Below are positions 33,405 through 40,448 of a stretch of 40,448 bases of DNA, in pieces. The DNA is from Oscillospiraceae bacterium (GTDB taxonomy: Bacteria; Bacillota; Clostridia; Oscillospirales; Ruminococcaceae). Below the pieces are notes generated by a model that saw nothing but the letters and a program-made list of their open reading frames with translations, was not told the DNA's origin and made no database searches. The translations under genes were made by a program, and so were the position numbers. Each line of letters opens with the position of its first letter. The first letter of the stretch is position 1. The stretch is taken from NCBI GenBank assembly GCA_017559185.1, contig JAFYSU010000005.1:1-40448 (forward strand), written 5' to 3'.

Positions 33405-33660
33405 AACCCCCTTTCCACTCATGCCGTGGGGGCACATACTTTTTTCCATAGCAAAAAAAGCATGCAAAAATGCATTTGCCGCTGTCACTAAAGTTCGGAC
33501 GCTGTGTTGTACGCTTTATTCAGTTACCCTCTGGCAGACAGCTTCAGAGCTGTCCATTCCAAGTTTTAGGCACTGAAGCCGTCTGTGCTGCTTTCAGCGG
33601 CATACCCGTCGGGGCTTCCTAACTAACCTGTGCCATTCACCGCTTGTCCTCCCCGCGTCG

Positions 33661-33685
33661 TGCCGTCGGTATTCCCTCGACGGCA
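33661..33685. repeat. Hairpin TGCCGTCG/CGACGGCA
   Basis: A perfect 8-bp stem with a 9-nt loop in the gene-free region. Confidence 0.6.
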
Positions 33686-33733
33686 GTAGGTGTAGATTTG
33701 TTGGAATAAAAGCGGTAAGCTTGGCGTCCCGCC

Positions 33734-33785
33734 AGTGGCTTCCCCTTGAGGGGAAGCTGTCAGCGATAGCTGACTGATGAGGTGT
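33734..33785. repeat. MITE-like double-hairpin repeat
   Basis: GCTTCCCC-TTGA-GGGGAAGC (33738-33757) is followed at once by GTCAGC-GATA-GCTGAC (33759-33774) and TGATGAGGTG. This arrangement matches a dispersed palindromic repeat I know from gut Firmicutes genomes. No transposase is present. Confidence 0.65.
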
Positions 33786-33991
33786 AATACCGCAAATTTT
33801 TTGTTTTATTCAAGCTAAGTTAGACACTGAAATTCCGTGCAACACCGCATCCGCTTCACTGCGTTCAGCACTTTCTTACGATTCGCTGCCGCTCGCATGC
33901 ATTAGCTCCGCCAGCCAATCACACTTCGTTATCACTCGTGTTCTTAAGACATCGCGTTTACCAAAGGCAGAAGCATTTACAGGCTATACAG

Positions 33992-34020
33992 TTGACATAT
34001 TATACCCGTAAAGGTATAAT
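33992..34020 (+). promoter_or_regulatory. Consensus promoter of the alaS leader
   Basis: TTGACA (33992-33997), a 17-bp spacer and TATAAT (34015-34020), both perfect. Transcription should start near 34027. Confidence 0.85.
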
Positions 34021-34059
34021 AAAAAGGTATGAAACAGACTGCAAAGTCTGCTTTAAAAC

Positions 34060-34348
34060 CACAATTAAATCCAGTTTAAAAGCGATGAAAAGCCCAGTTT
34101 GCTTTTTACGGAACAGAGAAAAAACCCCAAGGAGACTTACGGCTCCTTAAGGCTGAAAGGGTTTTTGCCGACACAGAAAAGCAAACAAGCCAGCTTGGAG
34201 CTGCATGGCGATGAGTCATGCCGAAAAACCTGCGTTAAAGGTGTAAGAGCGGCATTGTAAAAAACAATGCAAATCGGGTGGTACCACGGAAGACTGTACA
34301 GGCTTTCGTCCCTTGTGCTGTAATGCACAAAGGACGGGGGCTTTTTTG
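34060..34348 (+). ncRNA. T-box riboswitch (alanine)
   Basis: The T-box sequence GGGTGGTACCACGG is at 34276-34289. Stem I: GTTTGCTTTT (34098-34107) pairs with AAAAGCAAAC (34177-34186). The AGAGA bulge (34115-34119) and distal stem AAAAACCC/GGGTTTTT (34120-34127, 34159-34166) follow. The likely specifier is GCC (Ala) at 34189-34191, followed by a purine. Stem III is GCATTGT/ACAATGC. The terminator CGTCCCTTGTGC/GCACAAAGGACG with TTTTTT ends at 34347. Uncharged tRNA-Ala should favour antitermination and alaS expression. The specifier call is tentative. Confidence 0.9.
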
Positions 34349-34421
34349 TTTTTTTGCAAAGATACAGCTTTAAAAACGGTACTGCACATAAAATAAATGG
34401 AAAACGAGGAGAAATGTTACA

Positions 34422-37064
34422 ATGAAATGGACAGGACTTAACGACCTGCGCGAAAGCTATCTGAAGTTTTTTGAAAGCAAAGGTCATACACGCATGAGCA
34501 GCTTTCCGCTTGTTCCTCAGGACGATGCAAGCTTGCTGCTTATCAACTCCGGTATGGCACCATTGAAAAAATACTTTTTGGGACAGGCTACCCCTCCAAA
34601 CACAAAACTTACAACATGCCAGAAATGTATTCGTACACCTGACATCGAAAATATTGGTAAAACTGCTCGTCACGGCACATATTTTGAAATGCTGGGTAAC
34701 TTTTCCTTTGGTGACTACTTTAAAAATGAAGCTATTCCATGGGCTTGGGAATTCCTGACCGAAGTTTTGGAAATTCCAAGAGAAAAACTGTGGATTTCCA
34801 TCTACCTTGACGATGATGAAGCGTTTGAAATTTGGAACAAAAAAGTTGGTATTCCTGCTGACAGAATAGTTCGTCTTGGGAAAGAAGACAACTTCCGGGA
34901 ACACGGTACAGGTCCATGCGGTCCTTGCTCCGAAATTTATTTTGACCGTGGTGAAGAATACGGCTGCGGCAGTGAAAGCTGCGGTGTAGGCTGTGACTGT
35001 GACCGTTACATGGAAATTTGGAACTTGGTATTCAGCCAGTTCGACTCTGACGGCAAAGGTACTTACACTCCTTTTGAACATCCAAACATTGACACAGGTA
35101 TGGGTCTTGAACGCCTTGCTTGCGTAATGCAGGGTGTTGGCAACCTGTTTGAAGTAGACACTGTTCAGAACATTATGTCCCACATCAGCCAGATTGCAGG
35201 TGTTACCTACCACACCGACAAAAAGAGCGATGTTTCCCTGCGTGTTATTACTGACCATATCCGCAGCACAGTATTCATGGTTGGCGATGGTGTAACACCT
35301 TCCAACGAAGGACGCGGTTATGTACTGCGCCGTCTGCTGCGTCGTGCGGCTCGTCATGGTCGTCTGCTTGGTATTAACGAACCATTCCTGTACAAGGTTG
35401 CAGCTACCGTTGTAAAAGAAAATCAGCCTGAATACTCCGACTTGGTTCGTAATCAGGATTACATTACAAAAATCATTAAGGTTGAAGAAGAACGCTTTGC
35501 AAAAACCATCGACCAGGGTATGGACCTGCTTAGCGAACTTATTGCTGAACACGAAGCACAGGGTAAAACTGTTTTGGACGGTGCAGACGCATTCCGTTTG
35601 TATGATACCTTTGGATTCCCAATTGACCTTACAATCGAAATTATTGCTGAAAAAGGCATGACCGTAGACGAGGAAGAATTTACAAAGCTCATGAAAGAGC
35701 AGCGTGTTCGTGCTCGTGCTGCAAGAGGCGCAAGCGAAGCATTCGGAAGCGGAGAAAACGACCCATTTGCAGGTTTGCAGGAAGCAAACGAACACTTTAA
35801 AGGTTACGGCTGCACAAAGGCCGACAGCAAAGTGCTTGTTTTGGTACATGAAGGTGAACGCGCAGATACCCTCATCGCTGGTCAGGAAGCTGTTGTGGTT
35901 CTTGAAAACACACCTTTCTACGCTGAAAGCGGCGGTCAGGTTGGCGACACAGGCTTGCTGCTGTGGGACGGCGGAAGCTTTAAAGTTACCGACACCAAAA
36001 AACTGCCATCCGGACATTTTGCACACATAGGCAGAATGAACGAAGGTCAGCTGAACGACGGTGACACCGTTACCGCACAGGTAGACGAACAGCGCCGTGC
36101 TTCCATTATGCGCAACCACTCCGCTTGTCACCTGCTGCAGGCTGCACTGCGTAAAGTATTGGGTGACCATGTTCATCAGGCAGGTTCCTTGGTAGACGAA
36201 CATCGCTGCCGTTTCGACTTTTCGCACTTCAGTGCTATGACAGCCGAAGAAATTCGCGCTACCGAAGCACTTGTAAACGAAATGGTATTTGCAGCACTGC
36301 CTGTTAATGTAAGCGAAATGGGTATTGAAGATGCAAAAGCAAGCGGTGCAATGGCATTGTTCGGCGAAAAATACGGCGATGTTGTTCGTGTTTGCAAAAT
36401 GGGTGAAGCATCTACTGAGCTGTGTGGTGGTACCCATGTTTCCAACACTGCACAGGTAGGTTTGTTTAAAATTGTAAGCGAAAGCTCTGCTGCTGCTAAT
36501 GTTCGCCGTATCGAAGCAGTTACAGGCAAAGGCGTTTTGGAAATGATTGACCGTCTTAACGGAACCATCGGCTTTGTTGCAGAACAGCTTAAAGTTAGCA
36601 ACCCAAGCGAAGTAGAAGCTAAAATGACCGCTTATGTAAACGAAAACAAAGAGCGTGAAAAAGAGCTTGAATCCGTAAAAGCAAAAATGGCTGCTTCCCA
36701 GATTGAAGAAAGCCTGAAAAATGCCATTGCTGTAGGCAGCGTTCGCTTTGTTGCAGCAGGTTTTGCGGGTGCAGCTCCCGACACTCTGCGCATGATGGCA
36801 GATGTAATTAAAGAAAAAGCCGAAGACATGGTTGCAGTGCTTACAGCAGTTAACGGCGAAAAAGCAAGCATCATGGTAGTTTGCGGTGCACAGGCTGTTA
36901 AAGCAGGTGTTCATGCAGGCAAAATGGTAAAACAGCTTACAGCACTTTGCGGCGGCAGCGGCGGCGGTCGTCCTGACAGTGCAATGGGCGGTGCTACCGA
37001 AATATTCAAAATTGACGAAGCTGTAGCACAGGCTCCTGAAATGATAAAAGCAATGCTGAAATAA
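34422..37064 (+). CDS. alaS: Alanine-tRNA ligase
   Basis: An 880-residue class II synthetase, standard length. The N-terminal catalytic domain begins GLNDLRESYLKFFESKGH and includes the ATP-binding motifs. The editing domain has HSACHLL and the zinc-binding ELCGGTHVSN. The C-Ala region ends in Gly-rich CGGSGGGRPDSAMGG, which binds tRNA. It charges tRNA-Ala and deacylates mis-made Ser/Gly-tRNA-Ala. ATG 34422 follows GAGGAG. It is controlled by the T-box in its leader. Confidence 0.95.
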   Translation: MKWTGLNDLRESYLKFFESKGHTRMSSFPLVPQDDASLLLINSGMAPLKKYFLGQATPPNTKLTTCQKCIRTPDIENIGKTARHGTYFEMLGNFSFGDYFKNEAIPWAWEFLTEVLEIPREKLWISIYLDDDEAFEIWNKKVGIPADRIVRLGKEDNFREHGTGPCGPCSEIYFDRGEEYGCGSESCGVGCDCDRYMEIWNLVFSQFDSDGKGTYTPFEHPNIDTGMGLERLACVMQGVGNLFEVDTVQNIMSHISQIAGVTYHTDKKSDVSLRVITDHIRSTVFMVGDGVTPSNEGRGYVLRRLLRRAARHGRLLGINEPFLYKVAATVVKENQPEYSDLVRNQDYITKIIKVEEERFAKTIDQGMDLLSELIAEHEAQGKTVLDGADAFRLYDTFGFPIDLTIEIIAEKGMTVDEEEFTKLMKEQRVRARAARGASEAFGSGENDPFAGLQEANEHFKGYGCTKADSKVLVLVHEGERADTLIAGQEAVVVLENTPFYAESGGQVGDTGLLLWDGGSFKVTDTKKLPSGHFAHIGRMNEGQLNDGDTVTAQVDEQRRASIMRNHSACHLLQAALRKVLGDHVHQAGSLVDEHRCRFDFSHFSAMTAEEIRATEALVNEMVFAALPVNVSEMGIEDAKASGAMALFGEKYGDVVRVCKMGEASTELCGGTHVSNTAQVGLFKIVSESSAAANVRRIEAVTGKGVLEMIDRLNGTIGFVAEQLKVSNPSEVEAKMTAYVNENKEREKELESVKAKMAASQIEESLKNAIAVGSVRFVAAGFAGAAPDTLRMMADVIKEKAEDMVAVLTAVNGEKASIMVVCGAQAVKAGVHAGKMVKQLTALCGGSGGGRPDSAMGGATEIFKIDEAVAQAPEMIKAMLK

Positions 37065-37081
37065 ACAGCAGTGTATAAAAA

Positions 37082-37112
37082 CAGATACGGCGGAAATTTT
37101 CCGCCGTATCTG
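37082..37112. repeat. Perfect palindrome between alaS and the VOC gene
   Basis: CAGATACGGCGGAAA - T - TTTCCGCCGTATCTG, a 15-bp stem with one central base. It lacks a T run, so it may be an mRNA-stabilising or processing hairpin instead of a terminator. Confidence 0.75.
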
Positions 37113-37142
37113 CAAATTAAAATGAAAAGGAAGTGCCCCGAA

Positions 37143-37511
37143 ATGAAATTCAAACTGGAACACAACAACTTTAATGTGTTTGACTTGGAAAAAAGTCTTG
37201 CATTTTATGAAAAAGCTTTGGGGCTTCGTCCCGTAAGAACCAAAAAAGCCGAGGACGGCAGCTTTATACTGGTGTTTCTTGGTGATGGTGTAACCGAGCA
37301 TCAGGTAGAGCTTACTTGGCTGCGTGACCGCAAAGAGCCATATAATCTTGGTGACAATGAAATACACTTAGCTTTGAGAGTTGACGATATGGAGGCAGCA
37401 CATAAACTGCATGAAGAAATGGGCTGCATCTGTTTTGAAAACAAAGCAATGGGTTTGTATTTTATATCTGACCCCGACGGTTACTGGATAGAAATACTTC
37501 CAACAAGATAA
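37143..37511 (+). CDS. VOC/glyoxalase I-like metalloprotein
   Basis: ATG 37143 follows AAAAGGAAG. The 122-residue protein has two beta-alpha-beta-beta-beta modules. The four metal ligands expected for a glyoxalase I (lactoylglutathione lyase) are present: His7, Glu56, His75 and Glu117. The length and ligand set fit a small gloA-type enzyme, but Clostridia often lack glutathione, so the in vivo thiol or substrate is uncertain. It lies 28 nt upstream of the HIT gene, and both may be read through from alaS. Confidence 0.8.
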   Translation: MKFKLEHNNFNVFDLEKSLAFYEKALGLRPVRTKKAEDGSFILVFLGDGVTEHQVELTWLRDRKEPYNLGDNEIHLALRVDDMEAAHKLHEEMGCICFENKAMGLYFISDPDGYWIEILPTR

Positions 37512-37538
37512 CACTGTATTGAAACGGAGGCTGCTGAC

Positions 37539-37880
37539 ATGAGTGATTGTTTATTCTGCAAAATAGCAAAAGGCGACATTCCAAGCAAAAAACTGTACGA
37601 AGATGACAAAGTGCTGGCGTTTCATGATATTGACCCTCAGGCACCGGTACACTTCCTTGTAATTCCGAAAGAACATTACCAGCATGCGGGCAAAGTTCCT
37701 GCACAGAATGGCGAAATATTTGCACACATTTTCGGGGTTATTGCCAAGCTTGCCGATGAACTGGGTATGGACAAAGGCTACCGTGTAGTTACCAACATTG
37801 GCGAACAAGGTGGACAGACTGTACATCACCTGCATTTCCATGTGCTTTCGGGCCGTGATATGACTTGGCCTCCGGGCTGA
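37539..37880 (+). CDS. HIT family (HINT-type) nucleotide hydrolase
   Basis: A 113-residue protein with the histidine triad His97-Leu-His99-Phe-His101-Val-Leu near the C terminus and the HINT opening DCLFCKIAKGDIPS. His99 is the expected nucleophile. HINT proteins hydrolyse purine nucleoside phosphoramidates and aminoacyl adenylates, which would be reasonable next to an aminoacyl-tRNA synthetase (inference). Cys4 and Cys7 at the N terminus with a distal His may bind zinc, as in other HINT proteins. A GGAG site precedes ATG 37539. Confidence 0.9.
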   Translation: MSDCLFCKIAKGDIPSKKLYEDDKVLAFHDIDPQAPVHFLVIPKEHYQHAGKVPAQNGEIFAHIFGVIAKLADELGMDKGYRVVTNIGEQGGQTVHHLHFHVLSGRDMTWPPG

Positions 37881-37948
37881 TAAAATCAGGAACAAGGCAA
37901 AATTGCTGTGGGGAATTTATCAGCAGCAATTGCCGAAAGGGATAAATT

Positions 37949-40072
37949 ATGAAAAGACCGCTGTTTTTAATGGGGATATGCTGTTTTGGTATGACCTTGG
38001 CAGCGGTGCGTTTAGGAGCTTCCGTAGCTTTTGCTATGGGAGTTCTTTGCGTTTTCTGGGCAGTGTTGGCTGCAATTATATTTGGGACGGAATATGCACA
38101 AGGGGTAATTGCGGTACTGATTTCGGGCGCAATTGCCTGTTTGCTTACGGTTAGCTTTTTGTGTTTTGGGGTGTCACCCAATATAATTAAGGAGGGCATG
38201 ATTTTACCGTCCGAAGGTACGGTTCTGAATGTAAGAAGGAGTGAAAAATCCTCCGTTTTTGAAACTGAAATTAAAAGTCCGCTGCTGCCCGAAGCTTTAA
38301 GGGTTAATGTTGTTCTTCACAAAGGTGCAGATGTTGAATGCGGTTGGAAGTTTACCGGAAAACTAAAGGTTTGGAAGGGCGTGGATACTTCCGAAGTTTT
38401 GCCCGCACGCGATATACCAATTTGTGTTGTATCGGGTGAACTTGAGTTCGATGAAAGTAAAACCGACTTGAATATTTACGAAAGAATGGCGGTATTAAGA
38501 CACAAGATTTTGGATGTATGCGGTACATTGGGGACACAAAATGAAACCGAATTGCTTAAAGGGATATTACTTGGTGAAACAAGAGGCTTTTCCGACGAAT
38601 TTTCCGAGCAATTAAGCCGCAGCGGGTTAAGGCATCTTACAGCGGTATCGGGTATGCACATAGGAATAATAACCGGCTTTGTATTTACATTGGGAAGGTT
38701 ATTGGAAATTCGTGCCCGCAGAACAGCGGTTTTAGTTTTAATGATTTTGCCGTTTATGGCACTTTTGCAGGGGTGTACGCCCTCGGTACTGCGAGCGTGT
38801 TTGATGTGTGCTGCCGCAGCCACCGCAAAAATAGCGGGCAGACAGTACGATGTTTTAAGTGCATTGGGGTTGGCGGCTGTTGTAATTTTAGCGGCCGACC
38901 CAACAGCAGTGCTTAATGTTTCATATCAGCTTACATTTGCGGCAGTAATTGGTATTTGTTTTCTTCAGCGATTCATAACAATTGGAATTTTGGAGCTTCC
39001 GTTTATAAGAAAATATAACGAGCCAAACAAACGCAGCGGGAAGATGGTAATATCCGCAGCAAAGGCTCTGGCGGTTTCAATAGCAGCACAAATTGCGGTT
39101 ACACCGCTGCTTTTGTATCATTTCGGCAGCTATGCAATATTCGGCTTTGCGGCAACAATGCTTGTAATTCCTGTGTTCCCAATGATTATGATTATTAGCG
39201 GGTTGGCAGTTGCTTTGAAAATGCTGTTTCCTGCTGCGGCAGCAGGGGAAGCGGGTTATTATCTGGTAAAGCCGTTGATGTGGTGGTTCTTAACGATTGT
39301 AAAATTATTTGCAAAACTGCCCGAAATACAAATTTGTCCGGGGCAGGAATGGTTTTTTGCGTTGCTTGCGGTATTTTATTTTACCGCGTGGTTAATACGA
39401 AAGCACCGCAAACTATATATTCCTGCGTTAACTGCTGCTGTGTTGGTGAGTATTTTTGCAAATTCGGTATGGCAAAAGAGCGACCGTGAAAATTTACATA
39501 TAATAATGGCAGGTGATGATGCACTGCTTTTGCGCCGCGGTGAAAATGCAGTGCTTGTTGGGGACTTGCCTAATGAGTACAGTGCCAAAAATGCAGTCAG
39601 AATTTTGCGCCGAAACGGTGTGGACTCACTTGACGGTTATGTTATAACCGCGGGTATAGACGATGCGGGCGAGGGTGCGCTTGCGCTGTGCCAAGCAATA
39701 CCAACCGAACAGGTGTTTGTACCTGCGAAAAGCTCCTCGGCGGAACTGCTTAAACAACATCTTAATGACAACCTAATCGAGATGAAAGACCCTGTTATGA
39801 CGGTGATAGACGATGAAATTTCCGCGGGGATAATTTTCTTTAAAGATTCACGCTGTGTTGTACAGATAAACGAGCAGGGCAAAAACATCTTAAATTCTTC
39901 ACACGGATATGATATAATAACTACTATGCAGTTATTAACGGATGATAATAACGAACCGTACATAATAAACAAAGATGGTGAAAGGGTACAGTGCCGATTT
40001 TTAGTTTCTAAGGTTATGGACACCGTACCGCACGCAGTAATAAAAACAGGAGGTAACGCCAATGCTGTTTAA
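37949..40072 (+). CDS. comEC: ComEC/Rec2-family protein with degenerate C-terminal domain
   Basis: A 707-residue protein with ATG 37949 after AAAGGG. N-terminal transmembrane segments and a DUF4131-like OB region are followed by a Competence domain containing RHLTAVSGMHIGIITGF and GCTPSVLRACLM. These mark the DNA-uptake channel ComEC. The last ~210 residues occupy the place of the metallo-beta-lactamase domain but lack the HxHxDH metal motif; the position reads ITAGIDDAGEG. The nuclease function is therefore likely lost or altered. It overlaps holA by 11 nt, a common pairing in Firmicutes. Confidence 0.9.
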   Translation: MKRPLFLMGICCFGMTLAAVRLGASVAFAMGVLCVFWAVLAAIIFGTEYAQGVIAVLISGAIACLLTVSFLCFGVSPNIIKEGMILPSEGTVLNVRRSEKSSVFETEIKSPLLPEALRVNVVLHKGADVECGWKFTGKLKVWKGVDTSEVLPARDIPICVVSGELEFDESKTDLNIYERMAVLRHKILDVCGTLGTQNETELLKGILLGETRGFSDEFSEQLSRSGLRHLTAVSGMHIGIITGFVFTLGRLLEIRARRTAVLVLMILPFMALLQGCTPSVLRACLMCAAAATAKIAGRQYDVLSALGLAAVVILAADPTAVLNVSYQLTFAAVIGICFLQRFITIGILELPFIRKYNEPNKRSGKMVISAAKALAVSIAAQIAVTPLLLYHFGSYAIFGFAATMLVIPVFPMIMIISGLAVALKMLFPAAAAGEAGYYLVKPLMWWFLTIVKLFAKLPEIQICPGQEWFFALLAVFYFTAWLIRKHRKLYIPALTAAVLVSIFANSVWQKSDRENLHIIMAGDDALLLRRGENAVLVGDLPNEYSAKNAVRILRRNGVDSLDGYVITAGIDDAGEGALALCQAIPTEQVFVPAKSSSAELLKQHLNDNLIEMKDPVMTVIDDEISAGIIFFKDSRCVVQINEQGKNILNSSHGYDIITTMQLLTDDNNEPYIINKDGERVQCRFLVSKVMDTVPHAVIKTGGNANAV

Positions 40073-40448
40073 AAAAGAATCCGAATTTGCGGCACATCTT
40101 AAAAATGAACAGCCGGAGCGTGTTTACCTTATTTATTCGCAAGACCCGGGATTGACCGTTCTTTGGAAAAATAAGCTTATTGAAAAGATACTGGGAAAAA
40201 ATGCAGCGGCAGATTTTAATTTGCATAAATTTGAGGGCAGCCGCCTTGATATGCAGCTTTTAGCAGATGCTGTCGATGCTTTGCCCGTAATGGCACCCAG
40301 CAAAGCGGTGGTTGTTGAGGATTTGGATTTTTGCTCACTTGCTAAAAACGATGCCGATGCGCTGCTCGAGCTTATGAAGGATATTCCGCAGGAAACCACG
40401 CTTATCTTGGCGGCTGCGGCAGGATTTGGACAAAGCTACGAAAAAAAA
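40062..40448 (+). CDS. holA: DNA polymerase III subunit delta (5' part)
   Basis: The ORF opens at ATG 40062 after AGGAGG and runs off the window at 40448 (129 codons visible). The N-terminal sequence has the HolA clamp-loader pattern: VYLIYSQDPGL in place of the usual nucleotide-binding loop, LEGSRL-like FEGSRLDM, and a DALPVMAPSKAVVVEDLDF strand. The delta subunit opens the sliding clamp. The 11-nt overlap with comEC suggests translational coupling. The assignment uses both sequence and the conserved comEC-holA order. Confidence 0.85.
   Translation, partial: MLFKKESEFAAHLKNEQPERVYLIYSQDPGLTVLWKNKLIEKILGKNAAADFNLHKFEGSRLDMQLLADAVDALPVMAPSKAVVVEDLDFCSLAKNDADALLELMKDIPQETTLILAAAAGFGQSYEKK

Larger units (their letters stand above)
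33361..34026. other. Gene-free repeat-rich region between spoIIR and the alaS promoter
   Basis: This 666-bp stretch has no credible gene: short ORFs here lack ribosome sites and family features. It carries a GTGAA-type inverted repeat at the left edge, a hairpin TGCCGTCG/CGACGGCA (33661-33685), a double-hairpin element (33734-33785) and a CG-rich part near 33830-33960. Confidence 0.65.

Noticed and set aside
33938..34150. A 70-codon ORF crossing the alaS promoter
   Set aside because: It overlaps a perfect promoter and T-box stem I, has no ribosome site, and its basic composition has no family resemblance.
34137..37367. A 1076-codon open frame on the minus strand opposite alaS
   Set aside because: It is the mirror of alaS, which has every motif of the family. 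The antisense protein is Cys/Phe/His-rich, without domains or a ribosome binding site.
1..40448. CRISPR array, transposase or integrase
   Set aside because: No regularly spaced direct repeats and no IS or integrase motif were seen in any frame. The phage-type genes at 7435-9094 are isolated.

Overview
The window looks like chromosome of an anaerobic, spore-forming, motile member of class Clostridia, most likely an Oscillospiraceae/Ruminococcaceae-type lineage. That placement is my inference, and the species is not identified. It rests on AT-leaning composition, strong AAGGAG-type ribosome binding sites, spoIIR, an alanyl T-box in front of alaS, a PerR/rubrerythrin oxygen-defence pair, three chemoreceptors, and two-cluster ferredoxin and EFR1-type redox proteins.

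Layout. (1) 1-2461 is accessory DNA. It holds a long disordered protein whose C-terminal ~97 residues look like a secreted RNase-toxin tip, a small Cys-rich partner gene starting 13 nt later, and the debris of a further cassette. (2) 2567-4642 has an HHxxxDG condensation/acetyltransferase-like gene of richer GC, stacked hairpins and two tiny genes. (3) 4724-7411 has perR-rbr behind a strong promoter with an overlapping PerR box, tRNA-Ser(CGA), and an EFR1 flavodoxin-ferredoxin with a SnoaL-like partner. (4) 7435-9094 is a miniature phage-type switch: a LexA/CI-like self-cleaving repressor diverges from a Zn-ribbon protein and an ArpU-like factor, with four related operators between them. (5) 9138-19060 holds three methyl-accepting chemotaxis proteins (the last two a tandem duplication), a membrane metallophosphoesterase, a DUF368 polyprenyl-phosphate transporter and an amidohydrolase. 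(6) 19217-21274 has a YitT membrane protein and an ArsR-controlled ferredoxin/NapH-like membrane operon. (7) 21316-23933, on the minus strand, has a DUF4397 protein, a degV gene broken by a TAA at codon 16, and trmL. (8) 24249-33360 is core cell biology: zapA, U32 peptidase, dut, maf, mreB, mreC, mreD, mrdA (PBP2), spoIIR. (9) 33361-34109 is gene-free and rich in palindromic repeats. (10) 34027-40448 has T-box-alaS, a VOC protein, a HIT protein, a ComEC-like protein with a degenerate C-terminal domain, and the 5' part of holA.

The cell-shape and division genes (zapA, maf, mreBCD, mrdA, spoIIR) form a conserved Firmicutes-type neighbourhood. mreB is separated from mreC by two terminator-like hairpins. 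The most unusual segments are the toxin/partner cassette at the left edge, the operator-rich phage-type switch, the ArsR-ferredoxin-membrane redox operon and the nonsense-interrupted degV. I saw no CRISPR array, rRNA gene, transposase or complete prophage.
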